Below, in pieces: positions 48,869 through 59,127 of a stretch of 64,000 nt of DNA. The notes under the pieces were generated by a model. The model was not told the DNA's origin. It searched no databases and was given only the letters and a program-made list of their open reading frames with translations. The position numbers and the translations under genes were made by a program. How positions within the stretch are numbered: position 1 is the first letter of the stretch; every line of letters starts with the position of its first letter. Source of the DNA: Campylobacter hominis ATCC BAA-381 (GTDB lineage Bacteria; Campylobacterota; Campylobacteria; Campylobacterales; Campylobacteraceae). Location: assembly GCF_000017585.1 (NCBI RefSeq), contig NC_009714.1, forward strand, positions 806,001 through 870,000, given 5' to 3'.

Positions 48869-49534
48869 CTATTCCGTAACTTTGCCAAAACCGGCAAATA
48901 AATTTGATGCAAGGCAGAAATTTTTTCTTTTGCATCTTGCTACATAAGAATTTACTGTTTTTTTACCGATTTTATGCACTTTTGGATTTTTTAAATCCAT
49001 AAAATCACTTCTATTTCGTCCACTTGCAAAATGTACGAAACGAATGCGCCCGTCGCTGTAAATTTCTCTAATTACGCCGACATGCGTAATCGCTCCTGTT
49101 TTTTTATTTTTTATTCCGCGAATTGTATTTTGCCAAAAAACAAGATCGCCTATTTTTGGATTATTCATCGAGATACGGTTTTTAGCTTTATAATAATTAT
49201 ATAAAGCTTGAGATTTTCTGCGATTTGAAAAATGGTTGTTCAACTCTTTATCATCAAAAAATATGCCGTTATTTTCGTTGTTTAAAACAGTTATAAAACC
49301 GGTACAATCGCCGCCTTTGCGTGTATTTTCATATTTATCTATAGATTGAAGTAAAAAGTTTAAAATTTGATTATTCGTCAGTTTGACACTTTGATTTTTA
49401 TGTGAAAATTTAGGATCAAGCTCATAAAAATTTCCGATTTTACATTGATTTGTAACAATAATTTTGTCATTTTTAAATGAGCAGCCTGTAAAAATTAAAA
49501 TCTGTAAAAATACAATAGCAAAAATTTTTCTCAT
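48869..49534 (-). CDS. NlpC/P60-type cell-wall peptidase lipoprotein
   Basis: A 221-residue protein with a lipoprotein signal (LQILIFTGC, lipidated Cys18) and a C-terminal NlpC/P60 domain. The catalytic Cys is in GGDCTGFI, His in ITHVGVI, and a polar third residue in VHFASGRNRS. It would cut peptide bonds in peptidoglycan stem peptides in the periplasm. aaggaaaaaa precedes the ATG. Confidence 0.82.
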   Translation of the reverse strand: MRKIFAIVFLQILIFTGCSFKNDKIIVTNQCKIGNFYELDPKFSHKNQSVKLTNNQILNFLLQSIDKYENTRKGGDCTGFITVLNNENNGIFFDDKELNNHFSNRRKSQALYNYYKAKNRISMNNPKIGDLVFWQNTIRGIKNKKTGAITHVGVIREIYSDGRIRFVHFASGRNRSDFMDLKNPKVHKIGKKTVNSYVARCKRKNFCLASNLFAGFGKVTE

Positions 49535-49616
49535 TTTTTTCCTTGAAATAAAAAATGTAAAATTTTAGCAAATTTTTGTAAGAATTCCAAAATTTAACTT
49601 TTAAGCTTAATTTCTA

Positions 49617-49622
49617 TATAAT
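49617..49622 (+). promoter_or_regulatory. -10 box of the murA operon
   Basis: TATAAT in tttctatataatttc, 27 bases before the murA ATG, with aggaga at 49639-49644 as ribosome site. Confidence 0.6.
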
Positions 49623-49648
49623 TTCTATTTTTAAAATTAGGAGATAAA

Positions 49649-50905
49649 ATGGATTTTTTGCAAATAAACGGCGGTGCGAAATTAAACGGTAAAGTTAAAA
49701 TTTCAGGTGCGAAAAATGCAGCATTGCCGCTTATTGCAATGTCAATTTTGGCAGGTAATGATATAAAAATTTCAAATGTTCCGAATGTCGCCGATATAAA
49801 AACACTAGCTCAGCTTTTACGAAATTTAGGAGCAAGCGCCGAATTTTTAAATGAAAACAGTCTAAAAATAAACACAAACGATATAAACTCAACCAAAGCA
49901 ACATACGACATAGTAAGAAAAATGCGCGCCTCAATTTTAGTTTTAGGACCTTTACTGGCTCGTTTCGGGCATTGTGAAGTTTCGCTTCCAGGAGGTTGTG
50001 CGATTGGCGCAAGACCGATTGATCTTCATTTAAGCGCACTTGAAAAAATGGGCGCTGAAATCGATATAAAAGATGGATATGTAGTTTGTAAAGGAAAATT
50101 AAAAGGCGCTACAATTTCATTTGATAAAATAACCGTAACCGGAACAGAAAATATCGTAATGGCGGCAGCTCTAGCCGAAGGTAAAACAAAAATCATAAAT
50201 GCTGCAAAAGAGCCTGAAGTCGTGCAGCTTTGCGAAATGATAAATAAAAGCGGTGTTAAAATAGAAGGCATCGGAACCGATGATTTAACTATTTACGGAA
50301 GTGGTGGAAAATTACTGAAATTTTCTGATTTCAGCGTAATTCCGGATAGAATTGAAGCTGGAACATATCTTTGTGCAGGAGCCATTACAAAAAGTAAAAT
50401 CACAATTACAAACGCAAATCCTAATCATTTGGTATCGGTTTTAGCAAAATTTAATGATATGGGATTTAATTTTGAAATAAATGACGATGAAATTACGATT
50501 ATTCCACCAAAAACAATTAAACCTACCGAAATTATCACAAGCGAATATCCTGGTTTTCCTACTGATATGCAAGCGCAATTTATGGCTTTAGCGTGTGTAG
50601 CTGACGGTGTAAGCGTCATTGATGAAAGACTTTTTGAAAACAGATTCATGCACGTCAGTGAACTTTCAAGAATGGGTGCCGATATAAAATTAAACGGACA
50701 TATAGCGACGATTAACGGCACACATTTAAATGCGGCCGATGTTATGGCGACTGATTTGAGAGCCAGTTCAGCCTTGGTTTTAGCGGCCCTTGTGGCAAAA
50801 GGCACAAGCAGAGTTCATAGAATTTATCATTTGGATAGAGGATATGAAAATTTGGAGCTGAAACTTCGAAATTTAGGCGCTGACATACAAAGGGCAAGTG
50901 AATGA
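49649..50905 (+). CDS. murA: UDP-N-acetylglucosamine 1-carboxyvinyltransferase
   Basis: MurA performs the first step of peptidoglycan precursor synthesis, adding enolpyruvate to UDP-GlcNAc. The N-terminus ([22 protein letters not shown]) and catalytic Cys117 in [15 protein letters not shown] are present, so it should be fosfomycin-sensitive in principle. The 418-residue length is standard. It overlaps moeA by four bases. Confidence 0.97.
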   Translation: MDFLQINGGAKLNGKVKISGAKNAALPLIAMSILAGNDIKISNVPNVADIKTLAQLLRNLGASAEFLNENSLKINTNDINSTKATYDIVRKMRASILVLGPLLARFGHCEVSLPGGCAIGARPIDLHLSALEKMGAEIDIKDGYVVCKGKLKGATISFDKITVTGTENIVMAAALAEGKTKIINAAKEPEVVQLCEMINKSGVKIEGIGTDDLTIYGSGGKLLKFSDFSVIPDRIEAGTYLCAGAITKSKITITNANPNHLVSVLAKFNDMGFNFEINDDEITIIPPKTIKPTEIITSEYPGFPTDMQAQFMALACVADGVSVIDERLFENRFMHVSELSRMGADIKLNGHIATINGTHLNAADVMATDLRASSALVLAALVAKGTSRVHRIYHLDRGYENLELKLRNLGADIQRASE

Positions 50906-52089
50906 AAAATTTAAAAGAGAGTGTTGAATTTATAATTTCCATTTTAAATCAGAATTTTAGACGAAAAATCGAAACCGTAAATCTTAATGAAGCTTTAGGA
51001 AGAATTTTGGCAGGCGAAATTTCAGCTAAAAGAAATTCACCTGTTTTTAGCAATTCCGCGCTTGATGGATATGCATTTTGCGACGATTATAAAGGGCAAG
51101 TTCTTGAAATTTTAAATTATACGATTTTTGCAGGAGATAAAAAAATAAGAGAAATAGAAGAAGCGAAAGCTATAAAGATAATGACCGGAGCTCCTATGCC
51201 AAAAGGAGCAAATTGTGTTATTCGTTTAGAAGATGCCGTTATTAAAAACGGTAAAATTTCTGTTCCTTGCAATACTAAAAAAAATGATGGAAATCGCGAA
51301 ATTGGTGAAGAATTTTTTAAAAATGAGCGAATGCTGGTTCGCGGAACAAAAATTTCGCCAAAAGAAATTTTATTTTTAGCTTCACAAGGAATTTATGAAA
51401 TTCCTGTATTTTGCGAGCATAAAACAGGAATTTTTTCAAGCGGAAACGAACTTATAGAGCCTAATGAAGAAGCGGGCGATTTTGAAATTTATAATGCAAA
51501 TTCATATGGAATTTCAGCTATTTTTAATTATTTTGGTATAAAAAACAGCTATCTTGGAATTATAAAAGATGACAAAAGCGCTACAAAAAATGCTTTGCAG
51601 AATGCGCTTGAAGCGCACGATATAATAATTACAAGCGGCGGAGCAAGCGTTGGAGAAGCTGATTTTGTGGCTTTGTGTATAAAAGATTTGGGATTTGAGA
51701 GTATTTTGGAAGGCGTAAATTTTAAACCGGGCGGAAAACCTTTGAAATGTTTTAAAAAAGACCAAAAAATAGTTTTTGTTTTACCGGGTAATCCGCTTGC
51801 TAGCTTTATTTTAAGTTTTTTATTTGTAATTCCGATTATAAAATTTTTAAACGGAGAAACATTTAAATTTTTCAGACAAAAAGCAAAATTTCAAGGAAAT
51901 TTTAAAAATAAAAAAAATCGTGCAAGTTTATTACTTGGAATGTTTGAAAACGGAATTTTTACACCTTTTGAAAACATCAGCTCATATATGATTTCACCAT
52001 TACTGAAATCAAATGCAATTTTAATTTGCGAATGCGAAAATATTAAAAATAATGATGAATGTGAAGTTATAAGGTTATTTGACAAATGA
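50902..52089 (+). CDS. moeA: Molybdopterin molybdenumtransferase MoeA
   Basis: MoeA inserts molybdate into adenylylated molybdopterin. Signature motifs are [30 protein letters not shown] and [12 protein letters not shown], with the late [10 protein letters not shown]. Length is 395 residues. It overlaps murA and is followed by tRNA-Gly. Confidence 0.94.
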   Translation: MKNLKESVEFIISILNQNFRRKIETVNLNEALGRILAGEISAKRNSPVFSNSALDGYAFCDDYKGQVLEILNYTIFAGDKKIREIEEAKAIKIMTGAPMPKGANCVIRLEDAVIKNGKISVPCNTKKNDGNREIGEEFFKNERMLVRGTKISPKEILFLASQGIYEIPVFCEHKTGIFSSGNELIEPNEEAGDFEIYNANSYGISAIFNYFGIKNSYLGIIKDDKSATKNALQNALEAHDIIITSGGASVGEADFVALCIKDLGFESILEGVNFKPGGKPLKCFKKDQKIVFVLPGNPLASFILSFLFVIPIIKFLNGETFKFFRQKAKFQGNFKNKKNRASLLLGMFENGIFTPFENISSYMISPLLKSNAILICECENIKNNDECEVIRLFDK

Positions 52090-52101
52090 AAAAAAACCTG
52101 C

Positions 52102-52107
52102 TAAAAT
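52102..52107 (+). promoter_or_regulatory. Possible -10 box of tRNA-Gly
   Basis: TAAAAT in cctgctaaaatcac, 16 bases before the tRNA 5' end. It lies just after the moeA stop. Confidence 0.45.
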
Positions 52108-52122
52108 CACAACTCTTTTTTT

Positions 52123-52197
52123 GCGGGAATAGCTCAGTGGTAGAGCGCGACCTTGCCATGGTCGATGTCGCGAGTTCGACTCTCGTTTCCCGCTCCA
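52123..52197 (+). tRNA. tRNA-Gly (anticodon GCC)
   Basis: A complete cloverleaf is visible: acceptor gcgggaa pairing with ttcccgc, D arm with agctcagtggtagagc, anticodon stem cgacc/ggtcg with the loop ttgccat, and T arm gcgag-ttcgact-ctcgt. The anticodon GCC reads GGC and GGT glycine codons. The discriminator is T and the CCA end is encoded (52195-52197). Confidence 0.97.
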
Positions 52198-52216
52198 CTT
52201 CTTACAGGTTTTTAGC

Positions 52217-52762
52217 ATGAAAATTTTAGTTTGTGCAACCGGGGCCAGCTTCTGTAAAATCGCTGTTTCTTTAATAAAATACCTTGAACAAAATCATGAA
52301 ATTTACGCAATTTTCAGTAAAAATGCAAAACTTGTGCTAAACAAAGAAAATAATATAACGGAATTAAATTTTAAAAAAGCGAAAATTTTAAATGATGATG
52401 ATTTAGCACAAAGTGTTGCAAGCGGCTCATTCGGAATAGAAAAAACCATAATTGCGCCCTGCTCTTCAAACACTCTTGCAAAAATCGCAAACGGAATTTC
52501 TGACACTCTTATCACACGCGCGGCAGCCATATCTTTAAAAGAAAAAAAACCTTTGATTTTAGCTCCGAGAGAAATGCCGTTTTCTACGATTTCACTGCGC
52601 CAAATGAGTGAACTTAGCGCGCTTGGCGTAATAATCGCACCGCCTGTAGCTGCAGATTATTTCTCACCTGAAAACTTAGATGATTTGGAAAAATTTTTTA
52701 TCGGTAAATGGCTTGATCTACTCGGCATAGAAAATAATCTTTATAAAAGGTGGGGAAAATGA
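52217..52762 (+). CDS. ubiX: Flavin prenyltransferase UbiX
   Basis: UbiX makes prenylated FMN, the cofactor of UbiD-type decarboxylases. The 181-residue protein has the FMN-binding CATGASFCKI and the phosphate/prenyl-binding PCSSNTLAKIA, LAPREMPFSTISLRQM motifs. It should serve the UbiD encoded at 32.0 kb. Its TGA overlaps the coaD ATG. Confidence 0.94.
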   Translation: MKILVCATGASFCKIAVSLIKYLEQNHEIYAIFSKNAKLVLNKENNITELNFKKAKILNDDDLAQSVASGSFGIEKTIIAPCSSNTLAKIANGISDTLITRAAAISLKEKKPLILAPREMPFSTISLRQMSELSALGVIIAPPVAADYFSPENLDDLEKFFIGKWLDLLGIENNLYKRWGK

Positions 52763-53238
52763 GAACAAACTGCATATATCCTGGCACTTTTGATCCTATT
52801 ACAAACGGACATCTTGATGTCATAAAGCGCGCGCTTAGGATTTTTGACAATGTCATTGTAGCTGTAGCGAAAAGCGACAATAAAAAGCCGTTTTTCGAAC
52901 TTGATAAAAGAGTCGAAATGGTAAAAGAGGCTACAAAAAGTCTGGAAAATATTGAAGTTATAGCTTTTGAAAATCTTTTGGTGGATTTTGCCAAATCTCA
53001 AGATACATGCTTTGTGATTCGAGGTCTTAGAGCTGTCAGCGATTTTGAATACGAACTTCAATTAGGATACGCAAACAGATCGCTTTGGGATAAGTTTGAA
53101 ACCATTTATCTGATGCCTACGATTAAATATTCATTTATCAGCAGTTCGATTGTAAGGTCTATTTTCGAACACGGCGGCGATATTTCGCACCTTGTGCCGA
53201 AAGAAATTTTACCATTTTTAGAAGATAAAAAATGCTGA
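52759..53238 (+). CDS. coaD: Phosphopantetheine adenylyltransferase
   Basis: CoaD transfers AMP to 4'-phosphopantetheine, the penultimate step of coenzyme A synthesis. It has the PGTFDPITNGHLDVI nucleotidyltransferase signature, RGLRAVSDFEYE and SFISSSIVRSI. I start at ATG 52759 (MRTNCIYPGTF), which overlaps the ubiX TGA; an in-frame GTG at 52750 is less likely. Length is 159 residues. Confidence 0.96.
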   Translation: MRTNCIYPGTFDPITNGHLDVIKRALRIFDNVIVAVAKSDNKKPFFELDKRVEMVKEATKSLENIEVIAFENLLVDFAKSQDTCFVIRGLRAVSDFEYELQLGYANRSLWDKFETIYLMPTIKYSFISSSIVRSIFEHGGDISHLVPKEILPFLEDKKC

Positions 53239-53819
53239 TTTTTTTTGAAGGAATTGACGGCGTTGGAAAAAGTACGCAAATAGAACTTTTAAAATCTGTT
53301 TATAATAAAAATTATTTAATTACAAAAGAACCTGGTGGCACGCTTTTGGGCGAAAAATTGCGCGAAATTTTACTTGAAAGCGATTTTAAAATTTCGAAAA
53401 CGGCTGAACTTTTTCTATTTTTAGCCGATAGAGCCGAACATTTCGAAAAAGTTTTAAAATTTAGTGATAAAAAAGATATTATCTGTGATAGAAGTTTTGT
53501 CTCAGGAATAGCTTATGCGCTTGCAAATGAGCAAAATTTAGATATAAACGATTTAATAAATTTAAATAAAATCGCTCTTGGCGGCAAAATACCGAATGCA
53601 AAATTCATATTTTTAAAAATTTCAAAAGATAATTTGCGCTTTCGCCTTGAAAATCGCGGAAATTTTGATAAAATTGAAGAGCGCGGGCTTGAGTATCTGA
53701 TGAAAGTTCAAAAAAATATGAGTGAAATTTTTAAAATTTTGAAAATAGACGCGCTGGAAATTGACGCAAATGGCGATATAAATGAAATTCATAAAAAAAT
53801 TAAGGAGTTTGTAAAATGA
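53232..53819 (+). CDS. tmk: Thymidylate kinase
   Basis: Tmk phosphorylates dTMP. The P-loop is FEGIDGVGKSTQ at the N-terminus; EPGGTLLGEKLREILL and CDRSFVSGIAYA (DR-Y/S-type motif) follow. Length is 195 residues. It overlaps coaD by seven bases and hisS by four, forming a compact operon. Confidence 0.95.
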   Translation: MLIFFEGIDGVGKSTQIELLKSVYNKNYLITKEPGGTLLGEKLREILLESDFKISKTAELFLFLADRAEHFEKVLKFSDKKDIICDRSFVSGIAYALANEQNLDINDLINLNKIALGGKIPNAKFIFLKISKDNLRFRLENRGNFDKIEERGLEYLMKVQKNMSEIFKILKIDALEIDANGDINEIHKKIKEFVK

Positions 53820-55048
53820 TACAAGCACTTCGTGGAATGAACGATATGATGGATGATGAAGCGAAACTTTATAAAAAAATCATAGATGTGTGTGAAGATA
53901 CGGCAAAAAAATACGGATACGAATATATTGAAATTCCTAAATTGGAAGAAACAGCGCTTTTTAAAAGAAGTGTCGGCGAAAGCAGCGATATCGTAGGAAA
54001 AGAGATGTATCAGTTTACGGATAAAAGCGGAAATGATGTATGTTTGCGCCCTGAAGGCACAGCAGGAGTTGTCAGGGCTTTTATAGAACATAAAATGGAT
54101 AGAGCCGGTGGAGTTAAAAAATACTTTTATCATGGCTCGATGTTTCGATACGAACGCCCGCAAAAAGGACGTTTAAGAGAATTTCACCAATTTGGAATCG
54201 AATGTTTTTCAGAAGGAAGTGTATATGAAGATGCTTCAGTGATTTTGATGTTGTCTGAAATTTTAAAAAAACTGGATATAGAAGCTACATTAAAAATAAA
54301 TTCACTTGGCGATGGCGATTGTATGCCGAAATACAGAGAAAAACTTTTGAAATTTCTCAAAGAAAACGAAAATGAGCTTTGCAGCGATTGTAAAAGAAGA
54401 ATTTCTACAAATCCTATCCGCGTGCTTGATTGCAAGGTCGAACATTGTCAAAAAATTTTACAAAACGCCCCTTTGATAACGGAAAATTTAAATGAAATTT
54501 GTGCGGGTGAATTTTCAAAATTACAAGAAATTTTAACCGCAAACGGTGTAACATTTGAAGTTGATCCGAAATTAGTAAGAGGACTTGATTATTATACAAA
54601 AACCGCATTCGAGTTTGTAAGCGGTGAAATCGGCTCACAAAGCGCAGTAGGAGGCGGCGGAAGATATGATAATCTAGTTGCATTTTTAGGCGGACGCCCT
54701 ACTTTTGGCGTTGGTTTCGCGCTTGGAATTGAAAGATTTATGGAAATTTTATCAAGTAAAGAGTCTAAACAAAAGCGAGTTGGAATTTATATCTGTGCGC
54801 TGGATAAAAAATATATCGATAAAATTTTTAAAATAGGCATAGATTTAAGGCGAAATTTTAAAGTTGAAATTTCATATGAAGCTAAAAATTTACAAAAACA
54901 TCTTAAAAATGCTGACAATAAAAATGCCGAAATTTTCCTTTGCATGGGCGAAAATGAGGCTAAAAACGATGAACTTTTTATGAAAAATCTCATTGCAAAA
55001 ACAAATAAAAACATAAAAATAGCTGAAATTTTAAAGGAAATCAGATGA
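53816..55048 (+). CDS. hisS: Histidyl-tRNA synthetase
   Basis: A class II synthetase of 410 residues. Motif 2 appears in FRYERPQKGRLREFHQFGIE, and the His-specific motifs are VRGLDYYTKTAFE and AVGGGGRYDNLV. The anticodon-binding domain forms the C-terminus. Overlaps tmk and speA by four bases each. Confidence 0.97.
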   Translation: MIQALRGMNDMMDDEAKLYKKIIDVCEDTAKKYGYEYIEIPKLEETALFKRSVGESSDIVGKEMYQFTDKSGNDVCLRPEGTAGVVRAFIEHKMDRAGGVKKYFYHGSMFRYERPQKGRLREFHQFGIECFSEGSVYEDASVILMLSEILKKLDIEATLKINSLGDGDCMPKYREKLLKFLKENENELCSDCKRRISTNPIRVLDCKVEHCQKILQNAPLITENLNEICAGEFSKLQEILTANGVTFEVDPKLVRGLDYYTKTAFEFVSGEIGSQSAVGGGGRYDNLVAFLGGRPTFGVGFALGIERFMEILSSKESKQKRVGIYICALDKKYIDKIFKIGIDLRRNFKVEISYEAKNLQKHLKNADNKNAEIFLCMGENEAKNDELFMKNLIAKTNKNIKIAEILKEIR

Positions 55049-56886
55049 ACGATTACGGTTTGCCGATTTGGGGAAACTCAAATTTTACGATAGATAGCGA
55101 AGGAAGAGTTTGTTTAAATACGGACTTTAAGCCTGCTTTAATAGATATGGTAAACGAGATTCGAGATGATGGCATAAGAGGTCCGATACTTTTACGTTTT
55201 CCACACCTTATAAAAAAGCAAATAGTGGAAATTTATTCAAATTTTGCAAGAGCGCGCAAGGAATTTGAATATAAAGGCGAATTTCATGCCGTTTATCCGT
55301 TAAAAGTAAATCAATATCCAGGTTTTGTAAAAAATTTAGTTAAGCTCGGTAAGCATTACAAATACGGTCTTGAAGCCGGAAGTAAAGCCGAACTTTTGCT
55401 TGCTATGACTTATAATAATTTTGATGCGCCGATAACGGTTAACGGTTTTAAAGATAAAGAACTTATAAATATAGGTTTTATTGCTGCTGAAATGGGACAT
55501 AATATCACAATTACAATTGAAGGATTAAGTGAACTTAAAGCAATAATCGAAACAGCAAAAGAGCGTTTCGCACCAAAACCTTTTATAGGACTTAGAATAA
55601 GACTTCACAACTCAGGCACCGGTATTTGGGCGAAAAGTGGCGGCATCAACTCAAAATTCGGACTTACTTCAACGGAGCTGATTGAGGCAATCAGTATGCT
55701 GAAAGAGGCTAATTTGATAGACAGATTTACGATGATACATTTTCATATCGGTTCTCAAATAAGTGAAATTCATCCACTTAAAAAAGCCTTAACAGAAGCC
55801 GGAAATATCTATGCCGAACTTCGCAAAATGGGTGCTTGCAATTTAAAATCTATAAATTTGGGCGGCGGTCTGGCTATAGAATATTCGCAGACTAAAGAAA
55901 ATGCGAATCGCAACTATACGCTTCGCGAATATGCAAATGACGTAGTGTTTTTGCTAAAAACAATCGCAAATCACAAAAAAGTCGATGAGCCGGACATTTT
56001 TGTAGAATCAGGAAGATTTGTTTCGGCAAGCCATGCTGTGTTGATAGCTCCTGTGCTTGAGCTTTTCAGTCAAGAATATACTGAAAAAAAACTGGCTTTA
56101 AAAGATCAAAATCCGCCTGTTATTGCGGAACTTTTTGATTTATATAAGGATATGAAGCCTGCAAATGCACTTGAATATCTTCACGACGCTATTTCTCATC
56201 TTGATAGTGTGCTAACTTTGTTTGATCTTGGATATGTGGATTTGATAGATCGCTCAAATGGCGAAATTTTAGTTCATTTGATTATGAAAAAATCTATTTC
56301 AATGCTTGGAAACAAGCAAAATTATGCGGATTTACTAAAAATTCAAGACGAAGTTCAAGAGAGATATCTGGTAAATTTTTCAATCTTTCAATCCTTGCCT
56401 GATTTTTGGGGTATAAAACAACATTTTCCTATAATGCCGCTTGAAAAACTCGACGAGCGCCCTACTTTGTCGGCATCAATCTGGGATATTACTTGTGACA
56501 GCGACGGCGAAATAAGTTTTGATAGTATTAAAAATCCGTTGTTTTTACACGATATAGATCCGGAAAAAGAAAATTATTTCATTGGATTTTTTTTAGTCGG
56601 CGCTTATCAGGAAGTGCTTGGAATGAGTCATAATCTTTTTGCACACCCGACTGAGGCTACAATTCGTTTGAAAGATGACGGTGGATATGAAATTTGTGAT
56701 CTTTTGGAGTCACAATCCGTCAGCGATATTTTAGAGGATATGGATTACGATGTATCGCTCATTCGCGATACTTTAAACGAGCGAATTGAAAAATCATCAC
56801 TCATAAACGAAAAAGAAAAAAAACAAATTTTAGGTGAGTTATATCTATTTTTAAATGATAACGGCTACCTAAAAACTATAGGATAA
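55045..56886 (+). CDS. speA: Biosynthetic arginine decarboxylase
   Basis: SpeA makes agmatine from arginine for polyamine synthesis. The PLP lysine lies in VYPLKVNQYP at the start of the barrel; HFHIGSQISEI and NLGGGLAIEYSQT bind the cofactor, and the C-terminal barrel contains DITCDSDGEI with the substrate-site Cys/Asp region. Length is 613 residues, as expected. It is coupled to hisS. Confidence 0.94.
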   Translation: MNDYGLPIWGNSNFTIDSEGRVCLNTDFKPALIDMVNEIRDDGIRGPILLRFPHLIKKQIVEIYSNFARARKEFEYKGEFHAVYPLKVNQYPGFVKNLVKLGKHYKYGLEAGSKAELLLAMTYNNFDAPITVNGFKDKELINIGFIAAEMGHNITITIEGLSELKAIIETAKERFAPKPFIGLRIRLHNSGTGIWAKSGGINSKFGLTSTELIEAISMLKEANLIDRFTMIHFHIGSQISEIHPLKKALTEAGNIYAELRKMGACNLKSINLGGGLAIEYSQTKENANRNYTLREYANDVVFLLKTIANHKKVDEPDIFVESGRFVSASHAVLIAPVLELFSQEYTEKKLALKDQNPPVIAELFDLYKDMKPANALEYLHDAISHLDSVLTLFDLGYVDLIDRSNGEILVHLIMKKSISMLGNKQNYADLLKIQDEVQERYLVNFSIFQSLPDFWGIKQHFPIMPLEKLDERPTLSASIWDITCDSDGEISFDSIKNPLFLHDIDPEKENYFIGFFLVGAYQEVLGMSHNLFAHPTEATIRLKDDGGYEICDLLESQSVSDILEDMDYDVSLIRDTLNERIEKSSLINEKEKKQILGELYLFLNDNGYLKTIG

Positions 56887-56890
56887 ATAA

Positions 56891-57583
56891 ATGTTTTGGA
56901 AAATTATAAAAGAAGATTTAAGCCAACCGAAAAAGCAGGATCCGGCATATAGCGGATTTTTAGATGTTGTTTTTAACTATCCTGGTGTTTGGGCTTTGAT
57001 AAATCACCGCTTTGCGCATTTTTTCTTTACACACGATCTTAAATGGCTTGGACGTATAATCTCAGGCATTTCACGCATTTTAACGGCTGTCGATATTCAC
57101 CCGGGAGCCACTATAGGAAGAAATGTATTTTTTGATCATGCGACAGGCATTGTAATCGGCGAAACTGCAGTGGTCGGAAACAATGTCCTGATATATCAAG
57201 GAGTTACTCTTGGCGGTGTTAGTATAGAAAAAGGAAAACGTCATCCAAATATTGAAGATGGTGTCGTAGTTGGAGCCGGAGCTAAAATTTTAGGAAATAT
57301 CACAATAGGTGAAAATTCAAAAGTCGGAGCCAACTCGGTTGTCGTAAAAGATGTTCCGGCAAACTGCACTGCTGTTGGAATTCCTGCTAAAATTTTAGGA
57401 ACCTGCTCGCTTGATCCTTTGGCGCACAATAAAATTCCTGATATCAGTAAAGAGCTGTTTTTGTATCTGATTGAACGTATGTCTGTGCTTGAATGCGCAC
57501 TTTTAAAAGACGATAAAGACGCTGCACAAAAAGATGCAAAATTAAAAGAAGTCTATGAATCGTATATAAATTCTTTAAAATAA
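56891..57583 (+). CDS. cysE: Serine O-acetyltransferase
   Basis: CysE acetylates serine to O-acetylserine. A helical N-terminal domain is followed by left-handed beta-helix hexapeptide repeats (IHPGATIGRNVFFDHATGI, VLIYQGVTLGG, KILGNITIGENSKVGANSVV). The catalytic His/Asp region is in DIHPGA and DHATG. The 230-residue length suits the family. It feeds the CysK encoded at 22.1 kb. It lies four bases after speA. Confidence 0.93.
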   Translation: MFWKIIKEDLSQPKKQDPAYSGFLDVVFNYPGVWALINHRFAHFFFTHDLKWLGRIISGISRILTAVDIHPGATIGRNVFFDHATGIVIGETAVVGNNVLIYQGVTLGGVSIEKGKRHPNIEDGVVVGAGAKILGNITIGENSKVGANSVVVKDVPANCTAVGIPAKILGTCSLDPLAHNKIPDISKELFLYLIERMSVLECALLKDDKDAAQKDAKLKEVYESYINSLK

Positions 57584-57595
57584 TTAAAATTTAGA

Positions 57596-57601
57596 TATAA
57601 T
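57596..57601 (+). promoter_or_regulatory. -10 box of aspB
   Basis: TATAAT in tttagatataatttttt, 26 bases before the aspB ATG, with aaaggga as ribosome site. Confidence 0.55.
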
Positions 57602-57627
57602 TTTTTAAATTTTTTGAAAGGGAAAAA

Positions 57628-58806
57628 ATGAAATTGGAGTTATCGAACAGAGTTCAAATTTTAAGTGAATCTATGACAATCGCTATCAGTTCGCTGGCAC
57701 GCTCAATGAAAGCCGATGGCGAAGATGTAATCAGTCTGAGTGCAGGAGAACCTGATTTTGACACACCAAAAGCCGTAAAAAAAGCTGTAATCGAAGCTAT
57801 GGAAAAAGGAGCTTCAAAATATACTGCAAGTGCCGGCACACCGGAATGTTTAAAAGCGGTAGCCTATAAGTTGAAAAACGAAAATAATTTAAATTACAGC
57901 ACAAGCGACATTATTACAAGTGTAGGTGCAAAACACTCGCTATTTAGTGTATTTTCAGCGCTTATAAATAAAGGCGATGAGGTTATAATTCCGGTTCCTT
58001 ATTGGGTAACTTATCCGGAAATCGTAAAATATTGCGGCGGCGTGCCTGTTTTTGTGCAAGGTGATAAAAACAATAAACTGAAAATTACGGCAGGTGATCT
58101 TAAAAAAGCCATCACTCCTCGCACGAAAGCCTTTGTAATAGGTTCGCCAAGTAATCCTAGCGGATCAGTTTACAGTAAAAAAGAGCTTTTGGAATTTGCC
58201 GATGTTTTAAAAGATACAAATATCACTGTCATAAGCGATGAAATTTATGAAAAAATAAATTACGTAGGCGATTTTGTATCCGTTGCAGCGCTAAATGACG
58301 ATATGTTTGAAAGAACAATTACGATAAACGGACTTAGCAAAAGTGCAGCTGTGACAGGTTGGCGTTTCGGATATCTTGCAAGCCCACAAAAAAATCTAAT
58401 CGCAGCCATTAAAAAATTGCAAAGTCAAAGCGTTTCAAATATAAGCTCAATCGTGCAAGCAGGCGCAATTCCTGCACTTTTAGGAAAATGCAACGAAGAT
58501 GTTAAAAAAATGCTTGCGGCATACAAAGAAAGAAGAGATTGGTTTGTGAATGCAATAAACTCTGTTTCAGGACTATCTGTAATAAAACCGGAAGGCGCTT
58601 TTTATCTATTTGTTGATTGCGGTGAAGTAGAAAAAGACAGCTTGAAATTTTGTAAAAAATTGTTAGAAAATGAAAAAGTTGCAACTGTTCCAGGAATTGG
58701 CTTTGGAATGGACGGATATTTCAGGGCAAGTTTTGCTACTGATTTGGAATCTATAAAAAAAGGCTTTTCTCGTATAGAAAATTTTGTAAAAAACTATAAA
58801 GCTTAA
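57628..58806 (+). CDS. aspB: Aspartate aminotransferase (class I/II)
   Basis: A 392-residue fold-type I PLP aminotransferase. The PLP lysine lies in NGLSKSAAVTGWRFGY, and SLSAGEPDFDTP, SAGTPECLKAVA and GSPSNPSGSVYSK are typical of the aspartate/prephenate aminotransferase group. It is followed by a hairpin terminator, so it is a single-gene unit. Confidence 0.92.
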   Translation: MKLELSNRVQILSESMTIAISSLARSMKADGEDVISLSAGEPDFDTPKAVKKAVIEAMEKGASKYTASAGTPECLKAVAYKLKNENNLNYSTSDIITSVGAKHSLFSVFSALINKGDEVIIPVPYWVTYPEIVKYCGGVPVFVQGDKNNKLKITAGDLKKAITPRTKAFVIGSPSNPSGSVYSKKELLEFADVLKDTNITVISDEIYEKINYVGDFVSVAALNDDMFERTITINGLSKSAAVTGWRFGYLASPQKNLIAAIKKLQSQSVSNISSIVQAGAIPALLGKCNEDVKKMLAAYKERRDWFVNAINSVSGLSVIKPEGAFYLFVDCGEVEKDSLKFCKKLLENEKVATVPGIGFGMDGYFRASFATDLESIKKGFSRIENFVKNYKA

Positions 58807-58840
58807 TTTTAGGGCAACTTTGCCCTAAAATTTTATTAAT
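58805..58840 (+). terminator. Rho-independent terminator after aspB
   Basis: A 12-base-pair perfect stem (aattttagggca at 58805-58816 with its complement at 58821-58832) around an actt loop, followed by ttattaat. It overlaps the last bases of the aspB stop codon. Confidence 0.85.
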
Positions 58841-58905
58841 CTAATTAAATTTTAATATAAAATTCGCTAAATTTTGCGTAAAATTTTATGTACAAAGGAG
58901 TAAAA

Positions 58906-59127
58906 ATGGCGAATTTTAAACAAGATGAAATTTTTACCGCAACAGATATGGCAAGAAATTTCAGTGAAATTTTAAAAAAAGTAAAATCCGGTGAAATAAA
59001 AAAAGCAATGATTTTAAAGAATAATAAATTTGAAGCTGTGCTTATCAGTATGAGCGAATTTGAGCGCTTGGAAAAAGCGGTGGAACTTCTAAATATATTA
59101 GTTAAAAGGCAAAAAAATGGCAATTAA
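58906..59127 (+). CDS. Phd/YefM-like small protein coupled to a hydrolase
   Basis: This 73-residue protein has the N-terminal fold of Phd/YefM antitoxins (FTATDMARNFSEILKKVKSGE, AVLISMSEFERLE). I start it at ATG 58906 behind aaaggag; the in-frame ATG at 58888 precedes this site. No Doc or YoeB-type toxin follows. Instead the gene overlaps an alpha/beta hydrolase by 11 bases. As I recall, C. jejuni has a small gene in the same place, so it may be a DNA-binding regulator rather than an antitoxin. Confidence 0.8.
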   Translation: MANFKQDEIFTATDMARNFSEILKKVKSGEIKKAMILKNNKFEAVLISMSEFERLEKAVELLNILVKRQKNGN